From Halosaccharopolyspora lacisalsi (GTDB lineage Bacteria > Actinomycetota > Actinomycetes > Mycobacteriales > Pseudonocardiaceae): DNA of 64,000 nucleotides. Positions 9,166 to 16,768 of this stretch are shown in pieces. Under the pieces are notes generated by a model. That model was given only the letters and a program-made list of their open reading frames with translations. It did no database searches and was not told the origin of the DNA. The stretch is taken from the NCBI RefSeq assembly GCF_014137975.1, contig NZ_JACGWZ010000009.1:1-64000 (forward strand), given 5' to 3'. Position numbers and translations under genes: made by a program. Each line of letters begins with the position of its first letter. Within the stretch, counting starts at the first letter, position 1.

Positions 9166-9597
9166 ATGCGTACGAAGTCCAGGGGCGTCTGGGTGGTCGC
9201 GGCGATCGTGGGAGCGGTCGGCCTCACCGGTACCGGCATCGCGATGGCCGGCGACGATGGTGCCCGGCCGGCTCCGGTTCCGGCCTCGGCTCCGGCTGCG
9301 GAACGGCCGGCCCCGGCGCCCGTTCCGCAGCAGTCGGCTCCGCAGCAGCTGGAGCGGGACGACGACGCCGACGACCGCGACGACGTCGACGACCGCGACG
9401 ACGTCGACGACCGCGACGACGTCGACGACCGCGACGACGTCGACGACCGCGACGACGTCGACGACCGCGACGACGTCGACGACCGCGACGACGTCGACGA
9501 CCGCGACGACGTCGACGACCGCGACGACGTCGACGACCGCGACGACGCCGACGACCGCGACGACGTCGACGACCGCGACGACAGGAACGACGACTGA
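9166..9597 (+). CDS. Secreted Asp/Arg hexapeptide-repeat protein (mirror copy)
   Basis: The gene encodes 143 residues starting at ATG 9166 behind GGGAAGGTG. A signal peptide (hydrophobic VVAAIVGAVGLTGTGIAMA, cleavage likely after AMA) leads to a Pro/Ala-rich spacer and then 12 repeats of (V/A)DDRDD encoded by an 18-bp tandem repeat. No family is recognised. The strongly acidic repeat could bind cations or wall polymers, or suit a salty milieu. It is identical to 10605-11036. Confidence 0.75.
   Translation: MRTKSRGVWVVAAIVGAVGLTGTGIAMAGDDGARPAPVPASAPAAERPAPAPVPQQSAPQQLERDDDADDRDDVDDRDDVDDRDDVDDRDDVDDRDDVDDRDDVDDRDDVDDRDDVDDRDDVDDRDDADDRDDVDDRDDRNDD
9367..9582 (+). repeat. 18-bp tandem repeat, 12 units (mirror copy)
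   Basis: There are twelve head-to-tail units of GTCGACGACCGCGACGAC. Units 1 and 11 begin GCC in place of GTC, and the rest appear identical. All three reading phases of 18 bp stay open on one or both strands, which creates false long Thr-Ala and Ser-Arg frames. Confidence 0.95.
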
Positions 9598-9616
9598 CCG
9601 ATGTTCGCCGGTGAAC

Positions 9617-9653
9617 GGAGGCGTTCTGGCGGTGTGAGTGCCAAAACGCCTCC
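9617..9653. terminator. Bidirectional terminator hairpin (mirror copy)
   Basis: The stem GGAGGCGTT and TGGC pairs with GCCA and AACGCCTCC around a 9-base loop with one internal mismatch. It sits between the convergent repeat-protein and metallo-beta-lactamase genes. Confidence 0.75.
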
Positions 9654-9682
9654 GCTCGCCCCCGGGAAGTTCCGGTGAGCCG

Positions 9683-10321
9683 CTACGGGGAGGTCGGTTC
9701 TCCCCTGTTGAGCACGGTGACGCTGGTGTCCCGGGGACCGAGCTGGTCGAACATCCTGTAGTGCATCTCGGGCATCGCGAGCACCGCCTCGTGGATCGGG
9801 ACGGTGACTCGCGGCCCGACCGCGCGCAGGAAGTCCACCGCCTCGGACAGCTTCAGCCAGGGCGCCCCGGTCGGAAGCCCCAGCACGTCGATGCGCTGCT
9901 CGGGAACGTGGAACGAGTCGCCGGGGTGGTAGAAGGCACCGTGGTCGACGATGTAGCCGATGTTGGCCACGGCCGGGAGATCGGGGTGGATGGCGGCGTG
10001 CTGTCCTCCGACGACGTTGACCGCCGCCCCGGCCGGCTCCAGCGCGTCACCGGGACGCACCGTCTCGGGGGTCAGCCCGGACTCGGCCAGGCTCTCCGCC
10101 GACTCCGAGTCGGCGATGAGCCCGGCTCCCGGGTTGGCCTCGAGCAACGGGAGCAGCCGCCGGGTGTCCAGGTGGTCGGGGTGCTTGTGGGTGATCAGCA
10201 CCGCGTCCAGCCCCCGGAGTTGTTCGAAGTCGGTGGAGAAGGATCCCGGGTCGATCAGCAACCGGGCCGAGCCGGCCTCGACCAGGACGCAGGAGTGCCC
10301 GTAATGAGTAATCCGCACCAT
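9683..10321 (-). CDS. Metallo-beta-lactamase-fold hydrolase (UlaG/YycJ-like)
   Basis: The gene encodes 212 residues from ATG 10321 with GAGGAGAG upstream. This is the only complete single-copy gene in the loop between the two arms. It has the MBL-fold metal motif THKHPDHLD (HxHxDH variant) near residue 45, a further His near 108 (GGQHAAIH), YHPGDSFHVP near 131 and a late IHEAV His near 176, so a dinuclear Zn site is likely. It belongs to the small L-ascorbate-lactonase/UlaG-like branch; the substrate is unknown. It starts 8 bases after a TetR-gene stop codon whose TGA is part of its ribosome site, so the two are an operon. Its last 14 bases (9683-9696) fall inside the left arm and are therefore repeated at 10506-10519. 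Confidence 0.85.
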   Translation of the reverse strand: MVRITHYGHSCVLVEAGSARLLIDPGSFSTDFEQLRGLDAVLITHKHPDHLDTRRLLPLLEANPGAGLIADSESAESLAESGLTPETVRPGDALEPAGAAVNVVGGQHAAIHPDLPAVANIGYIVDHGAFYHPGDSFHVPEQRIDVLGLPTGAPWLKLSEAVDFLRAVGPRVTVPIHEAVLAMPEMHYRMFDQLGPRDTSVTVLNRGEPTSP

Positions 10322-10329
10322 AACTCTCC

Positions 10330-10505
10330 TCAGCGTTCCGCGGGTTTCCACCGGCGTCCCTCGACCATATCGCCGAATCCCATCCAGACCATGTTCATCA
10401 GCCGCATCGACAGACCGTCGGCGGTGTGCTCGGGATGGTCGATCCACCAGTCCAGCATGGACTCGCCCGCGCCGACGAGCGCGGCGGCGAACGGTTCCAT
10501 CTGCT
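10330..10505 (-). pseudogene. TetR-family regulator, C-terminal fragment cut at the fold point
   Basis: About 58 residues, from EQMEPFAAALVGAGE to VEGRRWKPAER, match the end of a TetR C-terminal domain (the segment MNMVWMGFGDMVEGRRW is characteristic). Beyond 10505 the sequence switches abruptly to the right arm, so the DNA-binding half is missing. The first residues of the open frame (MSRYGEV) come from arm sequence. Either the regulator is truly broken here or, more likely, its 5' part lies on the native molecule and was lost at an assembly fold-back. It is transcribed into the MBL gene. Confidence 0.7.
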
Positions 10506-10548
10506 CGACCTCCCCGTAGCGGCTCACCGGAACTTCCCGGGGGCGAGC

Positions 10549-10585
10549 GGAGGCGTTTTGGCACTCACACCGCCAGAACGCCTCC
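10549..10585. terminator. Terminator hairpin
   Basis: Mirror of 9617-9653: a GGAGGCGTT/AACGCCTCC stem following the repeat-protein gene. Confidence 0.75.
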
Positions 10586-10604
10586 GTTCACCGGCGAACA
10601 TCGG

Positions 10605-11036
10605 TCAGTCGTCGTTCCTGTCGTCGCGGTCGTCGACGTCGTCGCGGTCGTCGGCGTCGTCGCGGTCGTCGACGTCGTCGCGGTCGTCGACGTCGTCGCG
10701 GTCGTCGACGTCGTCGCGGTCGTCGACGTCGTCGCGGTCGTCGACGTCGTCGCGGTCGTCGACGTCGTCGCGGTCGTCGACGTCGTCGCGGTCGTCGACG
10801 TCGTCGCGGTCGTCGACGTCGTCGCGGTCGTCGGCGTCGTCGTCCCGCTCCAGCTGCTGCGGAGCCGACTGCTGCGGAACGGGCGCCGGGGCCGGCCGTT
10901 CCGCAGCCGGAGCCGAGGCCGGAACCGGAGCCGGCCGGGCACCATCGTCGCCGGCCATCGCGATGCCGGTACCGGTGAGGCCGACCGCTCCCACGATCGC
11001 CGCGACCACCCAGACGCCCCTGGACTTCGTACGCAT
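10605..11036 (-). CDS. Secreted Asp/Arg hexapeptide-repeat protein
   Basis: This 143-residue protein has three parts. A Sec signal peptide spans residues 1-28 (MRTKSRG, then a hydrophobic core ending in TGIAMA). A Pro/Ala/Gln-rich linker spans residues about 29-64. An acidic C-terminal tract has twelve near-perfect (V/A)DDRDD hexapeptides and ends in RNDD. There is no transmembrane anchor and no sortase signal. The repeat alternates acidic pairs with single Arg residues, giving a net charge near -3 per six residues. No homologue family is recognised. Cation binding, wall-polymer binding or osmotic adaptation are guesses. Codon use in the repeat is exclusively GAC/CGC/GTC, as expected of recent tandem duplication. 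A hairpin terminator follows. Confidence 0.75.
   Translation of the reverse strand: MRTKSRGVWVVAAIVGAVGLTGTGIAMAGDDGARPAPVPASAPAAERPAPAPVPQQSAPQQLERDDDADDRDDVDDRDDVDDRDDVDDRDDVDDRDDVDDRDDVDDRDDVDDRDDVDDRDDVDDRDDADDRDDVDDRDDRNDD
10620..10835 (-). repeat. 18-bp tandem repeat, 12 units
   Basis: Mirror of 9367-9582. It encodes the hexapeptide repeats, with ten GTC-initial and two GCC-initial units. Confidence 0.95.
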
Positions 11037-11172
11037 GATTGCACCTTCCCGCCGTAGCGGGGCACCACCGTCTCGGCGCCCCGACACCAACCAGCTTCGG
11101 TGCTGCCGATGAAGTACCCCTGAAAGCACCATGAAGGGGTTTTCATATCGACATGAACGGGAAAATACCTGG

Positions 11173-11961
11173 TCAGCGCGACAGCGGGTCGATGTTGACG
11201 GCGACGTTGCCCGAAGGCTCCGCACCACGCGGGCGCGGGACCCGCGAGGCGAAATCGTCGTAGCTCCGCGGGACGGCGCCCTGCTCCAGGGCGAGGTCGA
11301 CGGCGTCGAGAACGGCTCGTCCCGGTAGCGGCCGTTGCAGATCGGCCGCGTCGACCGCCAGCCGCACAGGGAGGTCGCGCCGGACCGTGCGACCGACGCG
11401 CGACACCAGGGAGCGGCAGCGCCGGACCTCGCCGCGTTCACCGGAGCCGAAGGAGTGCACTCGGGCGCGGTGCACCAGCCCCGCGTCGAGCTCGTGCACC
11501 GCCGTACCGTCGGCGCACACGGTGAAGCCGTGGTGACGAAGCGCCGAGAGGGTGCCGGGCGAGGCCAGCCAGCGCGGCGGCACGAAGGTCTCGACGCGCA
11601 ACCCGAGTCGCTCCACAGTGGCCAGAGCGGCGATCAACCGCAGTCCCGCCTCGTGAGCGGGAAGCGTGGCGAACTCGGCACCGCGCCCCGTGACGAGCCG
11701 GGGCAGCAAGCCGTCCGCCGGAACCGAGTGCTCGAAACCGTGCAGCGCGATCGCGTCGCCGTCGGCGACCCTGCCCCGGACCCACCGCTGCACGGGCGAG
11801 TCCGGCCTGGGAGGCTCCGCCCGCTCGGGGCGAGGAGCCACGAGCAGGGTCAGCGGAACCCCGCGACACCGCAGTTCCGCGGCGAATTCCGCGCAGCGGT
11901 CCAGGGTTCGGTTCTCCAGTCCGGACAGCGACACCACGAGCCACGTGCTCACGCCGTCCAT
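11173..11961 (-). CDS. DUF2334 polysaccharide-deacetylase-like protein
   Basis: This 262-residue protein resembles DUF2334 members of the NodB/CE4 superfamily. Residues 5-15 form the first strand (STWLVVSLSGL). ALHGFEHS near residue 75 supplies the His-x-x-x-His metal ligands. VPPRWLASPGTL near residue 132 matches the conserved aromatic/Pro segment, and a C-terminal FASRVPR closes the barrel. The first catalytic Asp of CE4 enzymes is not obvious, so activity is uncertain. It lies 102 bp downstream of purC on the same strand. ATG 11961 is preferred because homology starts there, although no clear ribosome site precedes it (GTG 11952 is possible). Confidence 0.75.
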   Translation of the reverse strand: MDGVSTWLVVSLSGLENRTLDRCAEFAAELRCRGVPLTLLVAPRPERAEPPRPDSPVQRWVRGRVADGDAIALHGFEHSVPADGLLPRLVTGRGAEFATLPAHEAGLRLIAALATVERLGLRVETFVPPRWLASPGTLSALRHHGFTVCADGTAVHELDAGLVHRARVHSFGSGERGEVRRCRSLVSRVGRTVRRDLPVRLAVDAADLQRPLPGRAVLDAVDLALEQGAVPRSYDDFASRVPRPRGAEPSGNVAVNIDPLSR

Positions 11962-12063
11962 TAGGCCTGATTCGAGTGTCGTGCGCTCGACGGAGCGGTA
12001 ACGATCGGACCCGATCGAGGTCAACGCCCGCCGTAATCCACCCGGACGGATGACGAGCGGGAC

Positions 12064-12957
12064 TCACGCGCCGGGGCCGGGCCAGTCAGCCAGATCGCGA
12101 CCGGTGATGCGCTCGTAGGCTTCGACGTAGCGGGCGCGGGTGTTGGCCACCACCTCGTCGGGAAGCTCCGGTGGGGGCTGCTCCGAGGACCTGTCCCAGC
12201 CGGAGGCGGGCGAGGTCAGCCAGTCCCGGACGTACTGCTTGTCGAAGGACGGCTGAACCCGGCCGGGCTCGTAGCCGTCGGCGGGCCAGTACCGCGAGGA
12301 GTCGGGAGTGAGCACCTCGTCCCCCAGCACGAGGTCGCCCCGCTCGGAGAGGCCGAACTCGAACTTGGTGTCGGCGAGGATGACGCCCCTGCTCTCGGCG
12401 TGCTCGGCCGCTCGCCGGTAGAGCCGCAGCGTCAGCTCGCGCAGCTGCTCGGCGCGCTCGTCACCCACGGTGCGGGCGACCGCGGCGAAACTGACGTTCT
12501 CGTCGTGCTCGCCCAGCTCGGCCTTCGTCGCCGGTGTGAAGATCGGTTCTGGCAGCCGGGAGGACTCGGTGAGTCCGTTCGGCAGCTCCACGCCGCAGAC
12601 AGTGCCGGTGGCGCGGTAGTCGATCAGCCCGGATCCGGTGAGGTAGCCGCGCGCGACGCACTCCACCGGCAGCATCTCCAGCCTGCGCACGAGCAGCGCG
12701 CGGCCGCGCACCTCGTCCGGGACGCGCGGATCGTCGGCGGAGACCAGGTGGTTGTCCACTTCGGAGGACAACAGCTCGAACCAGAACACGCTCATCGCCG
12801 TGAGCACCCGGCCCTTGTCCGGAATGGGGGTGGCCAGCACGTGGTCGTAGGCGGAGATGCGATCGGAAGCCACCATCAGCAGGTGCTCGTCGTCCACGGC
12901 GTGCAGCTGTCGGACCTTGCCCGCAGCGATCAGGGGGTACTCGGCGAGGGTGACCAC
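12064..12957 (-). CDS. purC: SAICAR synthase
   Basis: Phosphoribosylaminoimidazole-succinocarboxamide synthase carries out step 7 of IMP synthesis (CAIR + Asp + ATP to SAICAR). At 297 residues it is a usual length for actinobacteria, which have a slightly extended N-terminus. The N-terminal ATP-grasp-like lobe carries [20 protein letters not shown] and the following RISAYDHVL box. The central lobe carries [14 protein letters not shown] and the C-terminal lobe carries [10 protein letters not shown]. It starts with GTG 12957. The gene is divergent from the TenA-family gene, and purB lies about 3.8 kb further along the right arm. purS, purQ and purL are at 37-40 kb, so most middle steps of purine synthesis are encoded in this neighbourhood. 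Confidence 0.94.
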   Translation of the reverse strand: MVTLAEYPLIAAGKVRQLHAVDDEHLLMVASDRISAYDHVLATPIPDKGRVLTAMSVFWFELLSSEVDNHLVSADDPRVPDEVRGRALLVRRLEMLPVECVARGYLTGSGLIDYRATGTVCGVELPNGLTESSRLPEPIFTPATKAELGEHDENVSFAAVARTVGDERAEQLRELTLRLYRRAAEHAESRGVILADTKFEFGLSERGDLVLGDEVLTPDSSRYWPADGYEPGRVQPSFDKQYVRDWLTSPASGWDRSSEQPPPELPDEVVANTRARYVEAYERITGRDLADWPGPGA

Positions 12958-13053
12958 GGCTCGAATTTTGCCGCATAGGGTGCTTCACCGCGCCGGGCGG
13001 GCCGCCGATGCGGCATGGTGCACACGACGACCGTGGCTCGAAAGGACCCCACA

Positions 13054-13704
13054 GTGACCGGGAGCTTCACCGAATGGCTGCGTTCCCGCAGCGAACCGGA
13101 CTGGACCGCCGTGGTCCACCATCCCTTCACCGACGCGCTGTTCGACGGCTCGATGCCGAACTCGAGAATGCGCTCCTACCTGGTGCAGGACTACCAGTTC
13201 GTCGACCAGTTCCTCGCCCTGCTCGGGGCGGCGCTGGCCAGGGCCGACGCCTACCCGTCACGGCTGGCGATCGCGGGCAGCATCACCGTGGTCACCAGTG
13301 ACGAGAACACGTACTTCCAGCGGGCCTTCGACGAGCTGGAAGTGCCGGCGGCCGAGCGCAGCGTTCCCGAGCGGCACGAGGCGACCGAGGCGTTCCGCGA
13401 GCTGATGGCCGACATGAACACGCGCGGCAGCTACGCCGACGTCCTGACGGTGCTGGTGGTCGCCGAGTGGAGTTACCAGCAGTGGGCCGCTCGGGCACCC
13501 GAGCGGTTGCCGTACAACTTCCTGCACAGCGAGTGGATCACGCTGCACAACAACGCGGCCTTCAACGAGTGGGTCCGGTGGCTGTGCGCCGAGCTCGACC
13601 GCGTCGGCGCCACCCTGGACGAGCGCGAGCAGGCCCGGTGCCTGCGGCTGTTCCAGCTCGCCACCCGCTACGAACTGGACTTCTTCAACGCCCACTGGTC
13701 GTAG
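13054..13704 (+). CDS. TenA-family protein of the Cys-less (TenA_E) type
   Basis: This 216-residue all-alpha TenA/heme-oxygenase-fold protein starts at GTG 13054 after AAAGGA. An upstream in-frame ATG at 13015 lacks a ribosome site and would add unconserved residues. Conserved landmarks are the N-terminal HPFTDALFDG, QDYQFVDQF near residue 47, the helix VLVVAEWSYQQWA near 138, and HSEWITLHNNAAFNEWV near 162. Classical TenA hydrolyses aminopyrimidines with a Cys in the helix that here reads VVAEWS, so the Cys is absent and a nearby Glu is kept. That pattern fits the TenA_E branch, whose reaction is less well defined. No other thiamin gene is nearby. Confidence 0.85.
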   Translation: MTGSFTEWLRSRSEPDWTAVVHHPFTDALFDGSMPNSRMRSYLVQDYQFVDQFLALLGAALARADAYPSRLAIAGSITVVTSDENTYFQRAFDELEVPAAERSVPERHEATEAFRELMADMNTRGSYADVLTVLVVAEWSYQQWAARAPERLPYNFLHSEWITLHNNAAFNEWVRWLCAELDRVGATLDEREQARCLRLFQLATRYELDFFNAHWS

Positions 13705-13742
13705 CGGGGGCTCGCGGGATGCCGGAGGGACGTGGCCGTCCC

Positions 13743-14930
13743 TCAGAAGTCGGCGCGCTTGCCGATGTAGACCTCGGCCAGCGCCGTCGCCGTGGCCTCG
13801 GAGCCGAGCAGCCTGCGCAACCGCGCCTGCGCGAGCCGCGCCCGGAACGGATCGGACGGCGGATCCTGCGTGGAGCTGTGGAAGACGTCGGAGAGCCACT
13901 GGGAGAACTCCTGGTACTGCCACACCCGGCTCAGGCAGGTGTCCGAGTACCCGTCCAGCTTCGCGTCATCGCCCCGGTAGTGCGCCCCGAACGCATCGGC
14001 CAGCAGCAGCGCGTCGTGCAGGGCGAGGTTCATGCCCTTGGCGGCGATGGGAGCCACCAGGTGCGCCGCCTCGCCCGCCAGATGCAGCCGGCCGTGCGAC
14101 ATGGGCTCCACCACGTAGTTGTGCATGTCCAGGACGCGCTTCTCGATCAGCTCGCCCTCGGTGATCTCCCCGCCGGGGACCGCGAGCCGGGCCTGCAGCT
14201 CCCGCCACACCCGCTCGTCGGGCCAGGAGTCCTCGGTGTCCCCGGGCGGGCACTGCAGGTAGAAGCGGGTGACCCGGTCCGAGCGGGCCATGTGCGCGGC
14301 GAACCCGCGGGGGTGGACGCCGAACAGGACGCCGTCGGCGGACGGCGGCGCTTCGGCCAGCAGGGCCAACCACCCGATGCCGTAGTCGTGCCGGGCGACC
14401 ACGGCATCGGGCGGCATGTGCTTGCGGGAGACTCCCTGCGCACCGTCGCACCCGGCGACGAAGTCGCAGTCGACGCGCTGCTCCCGCCCGTCCCGGTCGG
14501 TGTAGGTGACGGCCGGGGCGTCGGTGTCCAGGTCGTGCAGCCGCACGTCGGCGACCTCGAAGCGCGCGTCACCGCCCCCGTCGTCGACGTAGGTCGCGAC
14601 CAGGTCGGTCACGAGCTCCTGCTGCGGGTAGACGAAGTGCCGGTGGCCCGAGAGGTCCCCGTAGCGGAAGAAGTGGCGGGCCCCGTCGAAGCGGAACTCG
14701 GAGAAGGTCTGCGTCCCGGCGGTGCGCAGCAGCCGGTCGGCCAGACCGTGCTCGTCCAGCGCGCGTACCGCCCACTCCTCGATGAAACCGGCTCTGGGGC
14801 GCTGCTCGATGTGGGTTCGGCTCCGCTCCTCCAGCAGGACGCAGTCGATTCCGCTGTGGTTGAGCAGGTTCGCCACCGTCAGCCCCGCGGGACCGGCACC
14901 GACGACGGCGACTTTGGTACGGGTGGACAT
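13743..14930 (-). CDS. pobA: 4-hydroxybenzoate 3-monooxygenase-like flavoprotein
   Basis: This 395-residue class A flavin monooxygenase is predicted to convert 4-hydroxybenzoate to protocatechuate with NAD(P)H and O2. The N-terminal FAD Rossmann motif is VAVVGAGPAGLTVANLL (residues 7-23). Residues about 40-50 (HIEQRPRAGFIEE) match the family's R-A-G segment that contacts FAD. CDGAQG near 160 is the DG motif, which binds both FAD and NADPH. LHLAGEAAHLVAPIAAKGMNLALHDA near 280-305 is the GD motif region, but with Glu for the usual Asp. Length and colinearity favour PobA over other hydroxylases. No protocatechuate-cleavage or PcaU/PobR-type regulator genes are adjacent, so substrate assignment rests on homology alone. 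It is divergent from the DUF385-like gene with about 220 bp between. Confidence 0.85.
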   Translation of the reverse strand: MSTRTKVAVVGAGPAGLTVANLLNHSGIDCVLLEERSRTHIEQRPRAGFIEEWAVRALDEHGLADRLLRTAGTQTFSEFRFDGARHFFRYGDLSGHRHFVYPQQELVTDLVATYVDDGGGDARFEVADVRLHDLDTDAPAVTYTDRDGREQRVDCDFVAGCDGAQGVSRKHMPPDAVVARHDYGIGWLALLAEAPPSADGVLFGVHPRGFAAHMARSDRVTRFYLQCPPGDTEDSWPDERVWRELQARLAVPGGEITEGELIEKRVLDMHNYVVEPMSHGRLHLAGEAAHLVAPIAAKGMNLALHDALLLADAFGAHYRGDDAKLDGYSDTCLSRVWQYQEFSQWLSDVFHSSTQDPPSDPFRARLAQARLRRLLGSEATATALAEVYIGKRADF

Positions 14931-15153
14931 CAGGAGCTGCCCTCTTCTCCGGGAACGTGCATGGCTTCTTCCTCGTTGCTGTCATGTGAGGTGACCGGAC
15001 TCGGCTCGGTGACTCCGCGTCCCGTGGGTGACCTTCGCACCGGCGGGAAGTACGAACCCTCGTGCCGCTTCGACGCGCTCCGGCCGGCGACCGCGGGCCG
15101 TGCGGTGCCCGACCGAACGCGAACCACCCACTGCCGAGACAGGAGTCGTCACG

Positions 15154-15498
15154 ATGACAACCGTTACCACTGCCGGCCGCTGGGTCAACAAGATCGCCAT
15201 GCCGTTGGTGAGAAAGTTCTCCCGCTGGCCCTCGACCACCGGCCGCCTCGGCATGGCGGTCCTCTCCTACCGGGGGCACCGGTCCGGTCGCCACTTCTCA
15301 CTGGTCGTCGGCTTCCACCGCACCAGCGACGGCATCGTCATCAAGGTGCAGCTGCCGGACCGGAAGCGCTGGTGGCGCAACTTCCGACACCAGCGCCGAG
15401 CCGCCACGCTCGAAGTGGCCGGTGAACAACGCACCGGCGACGCGCTCGCGACCCGAGACGACCAGGGCCACGTACACGTGCACATCGACTTCGACTGA
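15154..15498 (+). CDS. DUF385-like split-barrel protein, possible F420/flavin-dependent reductase
   Basis: This 114-residue soluble protein starts at ATG 15154 with AGGAG upstream. Its pattern (N-terminal amphipathic helix with MPLVRKFSRWPST, then LSYRGHRSGRHFSLVVGF, then IKVQLPDRKRWWRNFRHQ, then AATLEV) follows the DUF385 split-barrel family of F420-dependent nitroreductase/quinone reductases. In that family the G-R-x-S-G turn and the W-x-N-x-x segment lie at the cofactor cleft. The protein ends soon after the last strand, with DQGHVHVHIDFD as a short His/Asp-rich tail. No partner gene is co-directional upstream; TerC and its leader follow downstream. Confidence 0.65.
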   Translation: MTTVTTAGRWVNKIAMPLVRKFSRWPSTTGRLGMAVLSYRGHRSGRHFSLVVGFHRTSDGIVIKVQLPDRKRWWRNFRHQRRAATLEVAGEQRTGDALATRDDQGHVHVHIDFD

Positions 15499-15611
15499 TC
15501 CCGCCGCGCGGGCACACCACCGAGCTCGCCCAACCGTTGGCGCCGAGCGGTGCGGGCTCGCTCGTCGGTGGAGCAACGGGCTCGGGTTGGCTGAACAGGC
15601 CGGATACGCGA

Positions 15612-15716
15612 CACTCGCGTGCGAGGGGAGTACTTCCTCGGGTCGACCCGGTCAGTCCGGACATCCGCCGATGTCCCCGGGAGGCCGTCCGCGGTGGGCG
15701 AAGGAGACCTCGAACG
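15612..15716 (+). promoter_or_regulatory. yybP-ykoY (Mn2+) riboswitch
   Basis: The leader upstream of the TerC-family gene reads AGGGGAGTACTTCCTCGGG in its 5' part, then a GGACATCCGCCGATGTCC hairpin, and GGGCGAAGGAGACCTC in its 3' part. In the yybP-ykoY class these conserved stretches form the two L-shaped loops that clamp Mn2+. It ends about 25 bases before the GTG start, so control of translation or antitermination is possible. Assignment is by motif recall only. Confidence 0.7.
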
Positions 15717-15740
15717 CGAACGATGTTCGAGGAGGCTTCC

Positions 15741-16745
15741 GTGCCCGGTCCCACCGCTGCTCTCGCCGCTCCGTCGGAATCGATCGGATCGCCGCTGTTG
15801 TGGGCGGTCAGCATCGCCGTCCTGCTCGCCCTGCTGGCCACCGACTTCCTGGTGACCCGCCGCCCCCACGAGGTCTCGATGCGCGAGGCCGTGGGGTGGT
15901 CGGTGTTCTACCTCGCGCTACCACTGATCTTCGGCGTGCTCCTGTGGCTGACGTTCGGCACGAGCCAGGCGCTGGAGTTCCTCACCGGGTTCGTGGTGGA
16001 GAAGTCGCTGTCGGTGGACAACCTGTTCGTGTTCATGCTCGTGCTGTCCGGCTTCTCCGTCCCGGCGGCGCTGCAGCAGCGCGTGCTGCTGTACGGCATC
16101 ATCGGGGCGCTGGTGCTGCGCGGCGTCTTCATCGCCGCCGGGGCCGCCCTGCTGCAGGCCGGGACCTGGGCATTTCTGGTGTTCGGCGCGATCCTGTTCG
16201 GCACCGCCGTCAAGGTCCTGCACGAAGCGCTCAGCGGGAGCGCCTTCGACCACGACGTCTCGCAGATGCGTTCGGTGCGGCTGCTGCGCCGGCTGATGCC
16301 GGTCACCGACGACTACCGCGGCGCCCGGCTGACGGTGCGCGAAGGCCGACGGCGCGCCCTGACCCCGCTGACCGTCGTGGTCGTGGCGATCTTCGCCGTG
16401 GACGTGGTCTTCGCCGTCGACTCCGTGCCCGCCGTCTACGGCATCACCGAGGATCCCTACCTGGTGTTCACCACCAACGCCTTCGCCCTGCTGGGGCTGC
16501 GGGCCCTGTACTTCGTGCTGCACACCGCGCTGGCCAAGCTCGTCCACCTCAACCACGGCCTGGCGCTGATCCTCGCGTTCATCGGGGTGAAGCTGGTGCT
16601 GCACTGGGCCCACGGAATCTGGCCCGCCGTGCCGACCGTTCCCACCGCGCTCTCCCTGGCGGTCATCGTGGTCATCCTGGCGACCGTCACGCTGACCAGC
16701 CTGTACGCCCGTCGCGGTGCGGAGGGGACCAGCCACGGGAGCTGA
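15741..16745 (+). CDS. TerC/Alx-family membrane protein, probable Mn2+ exporter
   Basis: This 334-residue polytopic membrane protein has about eight hydrophobic segments. The two TerC hallmark segments are EKSLSVDNLFVFML (residues about 75-88) and VVFAVDSVPAVYGITEDPYLVFTTNAFALLGLRALYF (about 215-250), where the membrane Asp residues are proposed to coordinate metal. E. coli Alx and B. subtilis YkoY/MeeF of this family export manganese, in the latter case to metalate exoenzymes. The upstream Mn2+ riboswitch supports the same role here. The GTG 15741 start has GAGGAGG at ideal spacing. The 3' end is convergent with purB, with 23 bp between stops and no clear terminator. Confidence 0.88.
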   Translation: MPGPTAALAAPSESIGSPLLWAVSIAVLLALLATDFLVTRRPHEVSMREAVGWSVFYLALPLIFGVLLWLTFGTSQALEFLTGFVVEKSLSVDNLFVFMLVLSGFSVPAALQQRVLLYGIIGALVLRGVFIAAGAALLQAGTWAFLVFGAILFGTAVKVLHEALSGSAFDHDVSQMRSVRLLRRLMPVTDDYRGARLTVREGRRRALTPLTVVVVAIFAVDVVFAVDSVPAVYGITEDPYLVFTTNAFALLGLRALYFVLHTALAKLVHLNHGLALILAFIGVKLVLHWAHGIWPAVPTVPTALSLAVIVVILATVTLTSLYARRGAEGTSHGS

Positions 16746-16768
16746 CCACGCTCACCGGGCTCGACGTC

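Larger units (their letters stand above)
1..9696. repeat. Left arm of a ~10-kb inverted repeat
   Basis: Every gene from 1 to 9696 recurs in reverse complement at 10506-20196. From about position 1000 inward, left coordinate plus right coordinate equals 20202. Mirrored genes translate identically. The two arms diverge only at about 480-950, where the left arm carries several one-base insertions, two one-base deletions and a GC-tract substitution relative to the right. The arm starts at window base 1, which suggests that the window begins at a contig end. Confidence 0.95.

Noticed and set aside
9367-9582. CRISPR-like array
   Set aside because: The units are directly abutting with no spacers and encode protein; no cas genes are present.
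9056-9644. Thr-Ala and Ser-Arg repeat proteins in other frames of the 18-bp repeat
   Set aside because: An 18-bp repeat without stops keeps several frames open. Only the 9166 frame (and mirror) has a ribosome site and a signal peptide.
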